In this document: piece by piece, positions 23,231 to 31,837 of the stretch
How positions within the stretch are numbered: the stretch's first letter is position 1
How the letters are laid out: every line of letters begins with the position of its first letter
Assembly (NCBI GenBank): GCA_963796705.1
Contig: CAWCMK010000004.1
Span: 806,001 to 870,000, forward strand
From: VRUE01 sp963796705
GTDB lineage: Bacteria > Actinomycetota > Thermoleophilia > Solirubrobacterales > 70-9
DNA length: 64,000 nt
Direction of reading: 5' to 3'
Translations under genes and position numbers: made by a program
Notes under the pieces: generated by a model
Databases searched by the model: none
Told to the model about the DNA's origin: nothing
Seen by the model: only the letters and a program-made list of their open reading frames with translations

Positions 23231-26200
23231 TCAGGCGCTGCCCGGCTCATCGGCTGGGCCGCCAATCACCACCGTGGTGTTCCGATCCGGTGGCTCCTCG
23301 CCCTCGACGTTGAGCTTGGGGATGATTCGGTCCATCCATTTCGGCAGCCACCAGACACGGTCGCCGAGTAGCAGCATCAGCGCCGGCAGCAGCACGATCC
23401 GCACCACGGTCGCGTCGAGGAAGACGGCGACCGTCAGCCCGATACCCAGCTGGCTGACGGTGGCGATCGGCGCCGAGGCATAGGCGATGAAGACCGCCAT
23501 CATGATCGCCGCGGCGCCGGTGATCACCCGGGCCGTCTTCTCGAGGCCATGCGAGATTGCGGCGGCGTGGTCGCCGTCGTGGTCGTAGCTCTCCTTCATC
23601 CGCATCAGCAGGAAGACCGCGTAGTCGATCGAGAGGCCAAACACGACCCCGAACATGCAGACTGCGCCGATCGCGTCGACGTAGGTGTGGCCGCCCAGCG
23701 GATAGCCGTCCGGCACGTTGAAGAGCAGGACGATGACGCCAAATGCGACACCGACCGTCGCCAGGTTGAGCGCCACGGCGAGCACCGCGAGCAGCAGCGC
23801 CCGGACGATGACGAACATCATCAGCAGGGTAACCAGGGTGATCGCGAGGACGACCAGCGGGATCCGTTCGCGGGTTATCGAGTCATAGTCGGTCAGCTGC
23901 GCGGCGCCCCCGGCTACGCCGGCCTGCACTCCGGCTTCCTTGCCGAGCTGTTCGGCGTCGCTCTGGAGCCGGTGGTCGAGTTCCTTGGAGCCCGGCGTGT
24001 TGAATGTGTATTTCGAGATCACGGTGATCTGCGCGCCCTGGCCGGCGTGTTCGAGCGCGACCACTTCGTTGGCCTGTTCACGTTCTTTGGGCGGTGCCCC
24101 GTCGACGGCTGAGAGGGCGAAGAACTGCGAGTTGAAGAGGCCCGGGGACTGGGTGTTGATGCGGTTGACCTTCTGGGTCAGGTTGCCGGCGCCGCGCGTG
24201 ACCTTGACGGCCGCCCTTTGGAGCTTGGCCTGCAGCGGATACGCTTCGTGGAAGCCGCCGGCTAGGTGGGTCTGGAGCGATTCGGAGCCGCCCTGGAGTT
24301 CGTTGATCCCGTTGGCGAGCTTGAACTGGCCTTCCTGAAGTTCTTCGAGGCCCGCGGGAAGTCTCGGGGCTTCCTTTTTGAGTTCTTGGGTGCCTTCATA
24401 GACTTCTTCGTTGCCTTCGACGAGTTCTCCCTCGCCTTCTTCGAGTTCCTGACCCTCTCCGCTCGTTTCGCCGGCGTATCCGCTTGCCAGCCCAATCTGA
24501 CCCTTCAGCGCTTCTGCCGCGATCCAATACTTTTCCAGCGATTTATCGGATTCATCGGCTTTGAAGGCGGCATGCAGTTCCTTGGCGAGCCTGGTTGCCC
24601 TCTGGGTCGCGCCTCCCTTTTGGCGGCCGAGAGCCTTGACCGCGGCGCTCGCATGCTGGTTGAGGATTTTGGTTCCATGCTGCGCCTTTTTCTGGCCTTT
24701 GGTGACTTTTCTGGCGCCTTCGTTCAGTTCGCCGATCCCGCCTTCCGCTTTATGGCCACCGGCGATCGCTTCCCCGAGCCCTTCGGCGATCCGCAAGGCG
24801 CCTTCCTGCGCCGAGCCAGAGCCCTGCGCCAGCAGCCCCGCCCCTTCGGCCGCCTTGGCGAAGCCGGTGCGGATCTGGGAGACGCCGCCGGCGGCGCGCT
24901 TTAGGCCCGGGCCGAGGCGATTCAGTTCATACAGTTCGCCGCCCTTGCGGTTGCTGGTCCGCAGTTCTTCGCCGTTCTTCTTCAGCGGCGCGGTTTTGGC
25001 GGCGATCTTTTCCGGGCCGATCACCGCCTGGACCGCCGGGTCTTCGGCGATCTTGCGCTGCCACTTGGTCAGCACGTTGAGGCGGTGGCGTTCGGTCATG
25101 GTCCCGTATTCGGAGCCGGCGATGACCACGAACGGCGCTTCATAGCCGGGACCGATTGCCTTCTGGACGACGTTGAAGTCCTTGCGCACGGGGTTATTGC
25201 TGGGCAGCTGTTCGGTGCTCGGCGGCCCGGTCTTCAGGCCGATCACCGGCCCGGCGAGGATCAGGACGATGCCGCCGATCACAACCGCCGCGAAGATCGG
25301 CCGACGCAGGGCCGCGTCGACGAACGTCATCACCGCCGAGCGGTCGGTGGCGGCGGCGCTGCCGATCCGCCAGCGATTGACGTTGGTGCCGAGCAGCGCC
25401 ATCAGCGCCGGTGCGACGACCGTCGCGACGGTGACGCTGAGGACGACGACTACCATCATCGTCCCCGCCAGCGAGACGAGCAGCGCCCCCGGGAGGATCG
25501 GGACCGAGACGACCATCGCCAAAAACAGCGTGCTGCCCGCGAAGATCGTCGTGCGACCCGCCGTGCGGCGTGTCACCGCGGCCGCGTCGAACGACTTGGA
25601 GCCGCTCGCCAGCTCTTCTCGGAAGCGGGAGACCATCAGGAGCGAGTAGTCCACCCCTAAGGCCAGCCCCATCATCGTGCTTACCGTCAGCGCGAAGCCG
25701 TCGATCGAGATCAGGTGGGATACGAGCCACAGCACGCCGCGCGAAGTGATCACCGTGATCGCCCCGAAAGAAAGTGGGATCAGCGCCGCCACGGGCGAGC
25801 GGAAGACGAGCAGCAGGACGATCAGCAGAATCGGCAGCGCGATCAGCTCGCTGCGCTCCGAGGCATTGATCGATTCGTCCTGGATCGCTTTGGAGAGCGT
25901 CGCGAAGCCGGTCTGCGTGGAGTGGACCGGCGGCTTCACTTTTTCTTCGAGGATTTCGTTGAGTTCGTCGACCGTGTAGCGGACGGCGTGGTTCACGTCG
26001 ACGTGGAAGTCGGCCAGGATCAGAGCCTCGTCGGGTGCGGGCCGCAGGTTCGCGACCTTGCCCTTGTCCCACGGTGAGACGGTCGTCACCTTCGGGTTGC
26101 CGGGCGGAGGGCTGGCGCGCAGCGCGTGAACCAGCTTCGGGCCCTGTTCTTCGATCGCGGCGTGCGGCCCCTGGAGGAGGATCGCGAAGGGGGCCGAGTC

Positions 26201-26392
26201 GCCGAAGTACTTCTTCAGCAGCTTGGTCGCCTTGTCAGACGGCGTCCCGGGGACGTCCAGCGACGTCGGGTTGAGCCGTTCCTCAACGTTACGACCGACG
26301 AAGCCGAGAACGATGATGAGGACGAGCGCTATCCCGAGGATCGTGCGCGGCCACCGTAATGAGAGCGGCCGGTCTGTGCCCCGCGAACCCAA
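23231..26392 (-). CDS. MMPL/RND family transporter with a long coiled extracytoplasmic insert
   Basis: 1053 aa. Two halves of an RND transporter (GLALGVDYSLLMVSRFREE in the first, VVFGLSIDYAVFLLMRMKE in the second, with the proton-relay Asp in each). Between them lies an extracytoplasmic domain with about 250 residues of short Glu/Gly/Lys repeats (LxEGxxEL, KLANGINEL) predicted to be helical coil, reminiscent of YhgE/Pip-type stalks. TTG 26392 follows directly on an in-frame TAA, with GGAGGAG upstream. GAA strongly outnumbers GAG in the coil. Located after plsC and glpK, so lipid export is a reasonable guess. Confidence 0.9.
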   Translation of the reverse strand: MGSRGTDRPLSLRWPRTILGIALVLIIVLGFVGRNVEERLNPTSLDVPGTPSDKATKLLKKYFGDSAPFAILLQGPHAAIEEQGPKLVHALRASPPPGNPKVTTVSPWDKGKVANLRPAPDEALILADFHVDVNHAVRYTVDELNEILEEKVKPPVHSTQTGFATLSKAIQDESINASERSELIALPILLIVLLLVFRSPVAALIPLSFGAITVITSRGVLWLVSHLISIDGFALTVSTMMGLALGVDYSLLMVSRFREELASGSKSFDAAAVTRRTAGRTTIFAGSTLFLAMVVSVPILPGALLVSLAGTMMVVVVLSVTVATVVAPALMALLGTNVNRWRIGSAAATDRSAVMTFVDAALRRPIFAAVVIGGIVLILAGPVIGLKTGPPSTEQLPSNNPVRKDFNVVQKAIGPGYEAPFVVIAGSEYGTMTERHRLNVLTKWQRKIAEDPAVQAVIGPEKIAAKTAPLKKNGEELRTSNRKGGELYELNRLGPGLKRAAGGVSQIRTGFAKAAEGAGLLAQGSGSAQEGALRIAEGLGEAIAGGHKAEGGIGELNEGARKVTKGQKKAQHGTKILNQHASAAVKALGRQKGGATQRATRLAKELHAAFKADESDKSLEKYWIAAEALKGQIGLASGYAGETSGEGQELEEGEGELVEGNEEVYEGTQELKKEAPRLPAGLEELQEGQFKLANGINELQGGSESLQTHLAGGFHEAYPLQAKLQRAAVKVTRGAGNLTQKVNRINTQSPGLFNSQFFALSAVDGAPPKEREQANEVVALEHAGQGAQITVISKYTFNTPGSKELDHRLQSDAEQLGKEAGVQAGVAGGAAQLTDYDSITRERIPLVVLAITLVTLLMMFVIVRALLLAVLAVALNLATVGVAFGVIVLLFNVPDGYPLGGHTYVDAIGAVCMFGVVFGLSIDYAVFLLMRMKESYDHDGDHAAAISHGLEKTARVITGAAAIMMAVFIAYASAPIATVSQLGIGLTVAVFLDATVVRIVLLPALMLLLGDRVWWLPKWMDRIIPKLNVEGEEPPDRNTTVVIGGPADEPGSA

Positions 26393-26488
26393 TTAAGCCC
26401 TGCTCCTCCTCAGCTCCTCGGTCATCGGTGTATTAGACCGCCCCACGTTGGTCGCGAAGGTTAAAGGAGGACGAAGCGTTTTTCTCAT
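26393..26488 (-). CDS. Candidate 31-aa bridging micro-ORF
   Basis: ATG 26486-26488 overlaps the plsC TGA as ATGA; the frame runs 31 codons and stops with TAA directly against TTG 26392 of the MMPL gene. The product begins MRKTLRPPLTFATNVGRS and ends EELRRSRA. It contains the GGAGGAG that serves as the MMPL ribosome site. No known domain. Confidence 0.28.
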   Translation of the reverse strand: MRKTLRPPLTFATNVGRSNTPMTEELRRSRA

Positions 26489-27210
26489 GCCTGCCGGTCA
26501 CGGTCGGAGACCTGCGCCTCGAGCCCCTCATAGATCTCGCGCACGCGGTCGAAGATCTCGCTCGCCACCTCGAGCTGGCGCCCGCGACTGGGGCCACGCT
26601 CCACCGCGTAGCTGAGCGGCTCGCCGAAGCACACCTGCACCTTTGGGAAACGCAATCGTTTCCAGCGCCGCACCTTGGCCGAGCCGTGGATCGCGACCGG
26701 GACGACCGGCACGCCCGATTCGAGCGCGACGCGACCGATCCCGGATTTGGGTTCGCCGAGCTCACCCGAGCGCGAGCGGCCCCCCTCCGCGTACATCAGC
26801 ACCATCTCGCCCTGGTCGAGCAGCATGAAGGCCGTCTTGAATGCCTCCTCGTCGTGCTGACCGCGACGCACCGGGAAGACGCCGCCGTGTTTGAAGACGT
26901 AGGTGAGAACCGGTGGGCCAAAGAGCTGCGATTTGGCCATGAAACGGATCTTCCGCCGCAGGAAAAGCCCGCAGAAGAAGTGGTCCATCTGGCTGAAGTG
27001 GTTGGGCGCCAGGACCAGTGGCCCCGACCTGGGGACGTTTCGCACACCGAAGGCCCGCACCCGGTAGATCAGGAGCGTCGGCAGGGAGACGAGGAGGCGG
27101 ACGAAGGTGTAGGTCCAGCCGACGCCCTTGCGGGCCGCGGCGTGGAATTGGTCGAAGTACTCGGCCGGGCGGTCGTCCCGGTAGACCTGGGGCTTCATGT
27201 CGGGCGCCAT
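26485..27210 (-). CDS. Lysophospholipid acyltransferase (PlsC family)
   Basis: 241 aa. The acyltransferase HX4D motif is at H71-D76 (NHFSQMDHF), followed by FMAKSQLF, FPVRRGQHDEEAF and YAEGGRSRSGEL (motif III, EG). It acylates lysophosphatidate to phosphatidate at the inner membrane. Downstream of glycerol kinase by 30 nt, giving a short path glycerol to glycerol-3-phosphate to phosphatidate. Confidence 0.9.
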   Translation of the reverse strand: MAPDMKPQVYRDDRPAEYFDQFHAAARKGVGWTYTFVRLLVSLPTLLIYRVRAFGVRNVPRSGPLVLAPNHFSQMDHFFCGLFLRRKIRFMAKSQLFGPPVLTYVFKHGGVFPVRRGQHDEEAFKTAFMLLDQGEMVLMYAEGGRSRSGELGEPKSGIGRVALESGVPVVPVAIHGSAKVRRWKRLRFPKVQVCFGEPLSYAVERGPSRGRQLEVASEIFDRVREIYEGLEAQVSDRDRQA

Positions 27211-27240
27211 CGGCCTGCCTACCCCCTCGCCGCGCGGCGG

Positions 27241-28695
27241 TTACGCCGGTTCTGCCCAGCCCCGTGAGCGCTCCACCGCCCGCCGCCACTCCGCGAGCAG
27301 TGAAGCGCGCTCCTCGGCGCCCATCCGGGGTTCAAAGCGCGCCGCCTCGCGCCACATTGCGGCGACCTCCTCGGCGCTCCAGGCGCCGGTCGCAATCCCC
27401 GCCAGATAGGCGGCCCCTAGCGCCGTCGTCTCGGATACCTCGGGCACGAGGACCGCGGCGCCCAGGACGTCGGCCTGGAACTGCATCAGCCAGGAGTTGG
27501 CGACGGCGCCGCCGTCTGCCTTCAGCTCACCGATCCGCTCGCCGCCGGCGGCCTCCTGAGCGCGCACCGCGTCGACCGTCTGGTAGGCGATCGCCTCGAG
27601 GGTCGCCCGTGCCAGATGGGCACGACCGCTGCCCCGAGTCAGTCCGAGAATCGTGCCACGCGCGTAGGGGTCCCAGTGCGGTGAGCCGAGCCCGGTCAGC
27701 GCCGGAACGAAGTAGACGCCCTCGTTGCCCTCGAGCGATGCGGCCAGGGCCTCGGTCTCCTCTGCGGCGGCGATGATCCCGAGCCCGTCGCGGAGCCACT
27801 GCACGGCGGCCCCGGTGATGAAGATCGAGGCCTCCAGCGCGTAGCAGGCCGCCTTCCCGTCCCCAGCCGCGATTGTCGTAAGTAGCCCCTCAGTCGGCGC
27901 GGGCGCATGCTGGCCGGTGTTGAGCAGGACGAAGCTGCCGGTCCCATAGGTGTTCTTGGCGCTGCCCTCCCTCAGGCATGCCTGTCCGAAGAGCGCCGCC
28001 TGCTGGTCGCCGGCGATGCCCGCCACCGGCACCTCGCCTCCGAACTCGGAGGTCGTGCCGAAGACCGTCGCCGAGGGCAGCGGCTCGGGCAATCGTCGGG
28101 GGTCGACGCCCAGCAGCTCGCAGAGCTCCGCATCCCAGGTGAGCTGGCGAATGTCAAAGAGCATCGTCCGCGAGGCGTTCGTGTAGTCGGTTGCGTGGCG
28201 CCCGGTGAGCTTGTAGGCAAGCCAGGAGTCGACGGTCCCAAAGACGGCCCCCCGTGCCGCCTCTACGTTGCGCAGCAGCCACTCGATCTTGGTTCCCGAG
28301 AAGTAGGGGTCGATCACCAGCCCCGTGCGCTGTCGGACAAGCTCCTCGTGACCCGCTGCGCGCAGCTCCTCGCAGCGCTCTGCCGTGCGCCGGTCCTGCC
28401 AGACCAGAGCTCGGTGGACCGGCTCACCGCTGGCCGGGTCCCAGGCGATGACGGTCTCCCGCTGGTTGGTGATTCCGATCGCCCCCAATGCGGCTCCGTC
28501 GAGGCCGGCGTCGGCAAGCGCCGCGGCCGCCACCCGTCTGCTCGCCTCCCAGATCTCGCCGGCGTCGTGCTCGACCCAGCCCGGCTGGGGAAAATGCTGC
28601 TCGAGCTCCGCATAGCCGCGCCCCACGATGCGGCCCTCTCCGTCGAAGACGAGGCAGGTCGTGCCGGTCGTCCCCTGATCGATCGCGAGGATCAT
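27241..28695 (-). CDS. glpK: Glycerol kinase
   Basis: 484 aa FGGY-family kinase, phosphorylating glycerol with ATP. Start ATG 28695 gives MILAIDQGTTGTTCLVFD, the conserved phosphate-binding N-terminus; an in-frame upstream extension is not family-like. Other signatures: GITNQRETVIAWD, GTKIEWLLRNV, GIAGDQQAALFGQAC, NTYGTGSFVLLNTG and the second FGGY motif near TRGSGRAHLARATLEAIAYQT. First gene of a glpK-plsC-MMPL unit; divergent from a double TetR regulator. Confidence 0.93.
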   Translation of the reverse strand: MILAIDQGTTGTTCLVFDGEGRIVGRGYAELEQHFPQPGWVEHDAGEIWEASRRVAAAALADAGLDGAALGAIGITNQRETVIAWDPASGEPVHRALVWQDRRTAERCEELRAAGHEELVRQRTGLVIDPYFSGTKIEWLLRNVEAARGAVFGTVDSWLAYKLTGRHATDYTNASRTMLFDIRQLTWDAELCELLGVDPRRLPEPLPSATVFGTTSEFGGEVPVAGIAGDQQAALFGQACLREGSAKNTYGTGSFVLLNTGQHAPAPTEGLLTTIAAGDGKAACYALEASIFITGAAVQWLRDGLGIIAAAEETEALAASLEGNEGVYFVPALTGLGSPHWDPYARGTILGLTRGSGRAHLARATLEAIAYQTVDAVRAQEAAGGERIGELKADGGAVANSWLMQFQADVLGAAVLVPEVSETTALGAAYLAGIATGAWSAEEVAAMWREAARFEPRMGAEERASLLAEWRRAVERSRGWAEPA

Positions 28696-28705
28696 CCCCG
28701 CGGCC

Positions 28706-28711
28706 AGATTA
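28706..28711 (-). promoter_or_regulatory. -10 element of glpK
   Basis: TAATCT, 10 nt before ATG 28695, predicting a leader of about 3 nt. It lies inside the 54-nt divergent gap shared with the TetR-type gene. Confidence 0.4.
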
Positions 28712-28716
28712 CCCCC

Positions 28717-28722
28717 TAAACT
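28717..28722 (+). promoter_or_regulatory. Possible -10 element of the double-TetR gene
   Basis: TAAACT in the divergent gap, 27 nt before GTG 28750. A regulator bound here could control both directions. Confidence 0.3.
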
Positions 28723-28749
28723 CGTTTGTCCCAGCGAACCTTCGTCCTC

Positions 28750-30081
28750 GTGGCTAGCAGACACTCAGCCCAACCGATCTTCCCGCGCCTCTCCAGCGGC
28801 CCGAGGAAGATGGAGGCCGAGGCGGTTGCGCGCCACCAGCGTGGCCGGCTCGAGGGGGCGATGGTCGACGCAGTCTCGCGCCACGGGTACTGGGAAACAA
28901 CCCTGCAGGAACTGGTCACCTTGGCCGGAGTCTCGAAGGCGACCTTCTACGAGCATTTCGAGAGCAAGCAGGACTGCTTCCTCTGCGCCTTCGACGACAT
29001 CTTCGACGAGGCCGGGAGGCAGATCGATGAGGCCATTGCGGAAGCGGACACGCTCGACGAGCGCCTGCTCGCGGGCCTGACCAGCTTCACCGGCCTTGCC
29101 GCCGAAGAAGAGGCGGCCGCCTATCTTGCGATCGTCGAGTCGCTGGCCCTGGGGGCCGCCGCGGTCCCCCATCGCGAACGGGCCGCGCAGCGCTTCGAGC
29201 GGCAGATCAGCGAGATCTTCGAGCACTCAGCGAGCGGGCACCGGGTCTCCGAGTTGACCGTGCGCGGGGTCGTTGCCGGTCTGCGCACCTGCGTCTACCG
29301 GCGGCTGCGCACCGCGAGCATCGAGGAGCTGCCCGCGATGGCGCCCCAACTGGCCGAGTGGGTCCTCTGTTACGCGCGTCCCCCTGGCGAGGCGGCGCGG
29401 CGTGCCGCCGCGGCGGCGGCGACCCCGGCGATTGCAATCGGCGGCGAGCTCGAGGACGAGCCCGAGGAGCCGGGCTGGGAGGAGCCTCCCGACAGTCCCC
29501 GCTGCCGCGAACTGCTCGACCAGCGCGAGCGAATCATCAGAGCGGCCGCCAGGGTCGGGGTCGAGAGGGGTTATGAGGCGCTCAGCATCCCGGCGATCTC
29601 GACCGCCGCCGCAGTCTCAAATCAGACCTTCTACGAGCACTTTCCCGGCAAGCGGGAGGCGTTCGTCGCCGCCTTCGATGCGCTCGCGGCCCGGACTATG
29701 CAGACCGCTGCGGGCGCCTTTACGGAGGCGTCGGGGCGCGCCGGCGCAAGCCGTGCGGAGGCGATCGGCGTCGGCCTGCGGGCGCTGCTCGACCACATCT
29801 CCACCGATCCCCTCTTTGCCCGGCTCGCCTTCTTTGAGTTGCCGACGGCGGGGCTCGCGGCACTCGACCACGCCGATGCCGTCCTCGGCGGCTTCACCTC
29901 CTACATCGAGACGCAGCCGGGCTCCGAGGACCAGCAGGCGGTTTCCAAGCTGATCGGCGAGGCGATCGGTGGGAGCATCTGGGCGGTGATCCAGCACGCG
30001 ATCAACACCAGGCGGCTCTCCGAGCTGCCCCTGCGGGCGCCACAGATCGCCGAGTTCACGGTGACTCCGCTCGCCGGCTGA
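28750..30081 (+). CDS. TetR family regulator with two tandem TetR units
   Basis: 443 aa from GTG 28750 (TTG 28726 also possible). Two complete TetR DNA-binding heads: residues about 38-75 (TTLQELVTLAGVSKATFYEHF) and about 262-302 (LSIPAISTAAAVSNQTFYEHF), each followed by its own helical ligand domain, joined by an acidic/Pro linker (ELEDEPEEPGWEEPPD). Normal TetR proteins are about 200 aa homodimers, so this is a covalent pseudo-dimer with two non-identical heads. Divergent from glpK-plsC-MMPL, the likely target. Its end overlaps the GT2 gene by 26 nt. Confidence 0.9.
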   Translation: MASRHSAQPIFPRLSSGPRKMEAEAVARHQRGRLEGAMVDAVSRHGYWETTLQELVTLAGVSKATFYEHFESKQDCFLCAFDDIFDEAGRQIDEAIAEADTLDERLLAGLTSFTGLAAEEEAAAYLAIVESLALGAAAVPHRERAAQRFERQISEIFEHSASGHRVSELTVRGVVAGLRTCVYRRLRTASIEELPAMAPQLAEWVLCYARPPGEAARRAAAAAATPAIAIGGELEDEPEEPGWEEPPDSPRCRELLDQRERIIRAAARVGVERGYEALSIPAISTAAAVSNQTFYEHFPGKREAFVAAFDALAARTMQTAAGAFTEASGRAGASRAEAIGVGLRALLDHISTDPLFARLAFFELPTAGLAALDHADAVLGGFTSYIETQPGSEDQQAVSKLIGEAIGGSIWAVIQHAINTRRLSELPLRAPQIAEFTVTPLAG

Positions 30082-30787
30082 GGTAGGCGCGGGCAAAATC
30101 CACCAGCTGGCGTCCGCGGTGCAGGAAGCCCGTCGGAGAACGCCCGCTTGCGCGGTGCTCGAGGTCGAGCTCGTACTCGCGCAGCTGATAGCCGGCCCGC
30201 GAGGCGTCGACCGTCATCCCCACCTCCAACCCATAGCCCGACGCAAACGGCAGGGTCGCCCGCAGCACCTCGACGCGCAGCGCTCGCTGACCGGAGATCG
30301 GCGCCCGCAGCTCGATCCCGGCGAGGCGCCCGATCATCCAGGCGGCAAAACCGCGGGCGATGCCAAAACCGCCGCCGGCGGGGTGCCTGAAGACCGCCAC
30401 CGCGATGTCGCACTCACCTCCTCGCACCGCCTCGACCAGGGGAGGGAGATTCGCCGCCGAGGCGCCCAGATCGGCATCGCAGAGCAGCACCAGCGCCGGC
30501 GTCGGCTCGGCGCTCAGCACGGCCTCGGCGGCGGCGGTCACGTTTGCGCCCTTGCCGTGCGGCCGCCGACGACCGACGAGGCGAGCGCCGGCCGCCAGCG
30601 CCAGCTCGCCGGTGCCATCAACGGAGGCATCGTCGGCGACCCAGATCGCCGTTCCCGGAAACACCTCCCGCAGAGAGGCCAGGGTCGCAACGATGCGATC
30701 CGCCTCGTTGCGGGCGGCGATGATCACCGCCAGATCGCCGCCGGGCACAGAGCCCGCGGCCGCGGGCTCTGTGCCGCTCGCCGTCAT
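30056..30787 (-). CDS. Family 2 glycosyltransferase
   Basis: 243 aa from ATG 30787. GT-A fold: AVIIAARNEADRIVATLASL, WVADDASVDGT, then LLCDADLGAS (metal DxD-type) and PISGQRALR. The C-terminus GYGLEVGMTVDASRAGYQLREYELD resembles glucosyl-3-phosphoglycerate or polyprenyl-type GT2 enzymes. Acceptor unknown. The first 15 codons contain a perfect 32-bp palindrome, so the real start could be a GTG inside it (near 30765) or further downstream. Confidence 0.85.
   Translation of the reverse strand: MTASGTEPAAAGSVPGGDLAVIIAARNEADRIVATLASLREVFPGTAIWVADDASVDGTGELALAAGARLVGRRRPHGKGANVTAAAEAVLSAEPTPALVLLCDADLGASAANLPPLVEAVRGGECDIAVAVFRHPAGGGFGIARGFAAWMIGRLAGIELRAPISGQRALRVEVLRATLPFASGYGLEVGMTVDASRAGYQLREYELDLEHRASGRSPTGFLHRGRQLVDFARAYLSRRAESP
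30744..30775. repeat. Perfect 32-bp palindrome near a divergent start region
   Basis: GGCACAGAGCCCGCGG is followed without spacer by its exact reverse complement. It lies inside the N-terminal codons of the GT2 gene and just upstream of the promoter of the biotinyl-carrier gene. Possible operator of a dimeric regulator, or a cruciform or terminator-like element. Confidence 0.85.
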
Positions 30788-30794
30788 GCGCGGA

Positions 30795-30800
30795 TATTCT
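30795..30800 (+). promoter_or_regulatory. -10 element of the biotinyl carrier gene (leaderless type)
   Basis: TATTCT, 7 nt before ATG 30808; no SD sequence. The -35 region would fall at the edge of the 32-bp palindrome. Confidence 0.4.
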
Positions 30801-30807
30801 CCGGCCA

Positions 30808-31020
30808 ATGGCAGACATCGAGGCGCATATCACCGGCAACGTCTGGAAAATCGAGGTTTCCGTCGGCGACGAGGTCAAGGACGGCGACACCGTCGTCATC
30901 CTTGAGTCGATGAAGATGGAGATCCCGGTGGAGTCCGAAGAGGACGGGACAGTGAAGGAGATCCTCTGTGACGAGGGGCAGTCCGTCAGCGAAGGGGATG
31001 TGCTGGTCGTCCTCGAGTGA
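30808..31020 (+). CDS. Stand-alone biotin/lipoyl carrier protein
   Basis: 70 aa, a complete barrel-sandwich carrier domain and nothing else. ILESMKMEIPVE places the modified lysine at K36; Met on both sides indicates biotin rather than lipoate. Such free carriers serve acyl-CoA carboxylases. The only carboxyltransferase in the window is at 1228, 28 kb away. First gene of a rightward run that ends with bioB-bioF-bioD. Confidence 0.9.
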   Translation: MADIEAHITGNVWKIEVSVGDEVKDGDTVVILESMKMEIPVESEEDGTVKEILCDEGQSVSEGDVLVVLE

Positions 31021-31030
31021 GCTCTGAACG

Positions 31031-31837
31031 GTGAGCGAAGAGCTCGCGTCCGGCAAGGTCTTGCTCGACTATCCGGCCGAGGCGGTTGCCCGTGTCCGGA
31101 TCGACAACCCCGAGCGCCGCAACGCACTCGACCACGAGATCCTCGACGCGATCTCCGAGCTGATGCCGAGACTCGATCGCGGGATCGAGATCCGCTGCGT
31201 TGTCTTCACGGGGACCCCGCCCGTCTTCTCGGCCGGCTATGACATCGCGACGATTCCCTCCGAGACCCTCGAGCGCGACGCGGAGGCGCTCGTTGCCCAT
31301 CCCTTCCATGCGGCCCTCGAGGCGATCGTCGCCCACCCCTGGCCGACCCTGGCGGCGATCAACGGGCACTGCCTGGGGGGCGCCCTGGAGCTCGCGATCA
31401 GCTGCGACCTGCGGATCTGCGCCGCGGGAGCGAAGCTGGGGATGCCGCCGGTGAAGATCGGGCTCGTCTACGGCCACACCGGCCTGCGCAAGTTCCTCGA
31501 CACGATCGGCCTCGCCCGTACCAAGGAGCTTTTCCTCACCGGCCGCAACCTGGACGCGGCGCGCGCCGAGCGGATCGGGCTCGTCAACGAGGTGCACCCC
31601 GACACCGCGCTGGAGGGCGAATCGATCCGTCTGGCGGCCGAGATCGGCGCCAACGCGCCGCTCTCGATGCGCGGCAATAAGAGCGCGATCGACACCCTCA
31701 ACCAAAACCCGGTCCTCGGCGACGCCCAGGAGGCGGGGTTGATCGCCCTGCGCGAGTCCTGTTTTCACACCCAGGACTTCCGCGAGGGAATAGCGGCCTT
31801 TGCCGAGAAGCGCAGGCCACTCTGGAGGGGCCGTTGA
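31031..31837 (+). CDS. Enoyl-CoA hydratase/isomerase family protein
   Basis: 268 aa, GTG start 10 nt after the carrier gene. Crotonase fold: VRIDNPERRNALDHEI, FSAGYDIATIP, NGHCLGGALELAISCDLRIC. The Glu pair of classical hydratases is not clear (GMPPVKIGLVYG has no Glu at the first site), so isomerase, decarboxylase or thioesterase-like activity is possible. Its TGA overlaps the next TTG (TTGA). Confidence 0.85.
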   Translation: MSEELASGKVLLDYPAEAVARVRIDNPERRNALDHEILDAISELMPRLDRGIEIRCVVFTGTPPVFSAGYDIATIPSETLERDAEALVAHPFHAALEAIVAHPWPTLAAINGHCLGGALELAISCDLRICAAGAKLGMPPVKIGLVYGHTGLRKFLDTIGLARTKELFLTGRNLDAARAERIGLVNEVHPDTALEGESIRLAAEIGANAPLSMRGNKSAIDTLNQNPVLGDAQEAGLIALRESCFHTQDFREGIAAFAEKRRPLWRGR

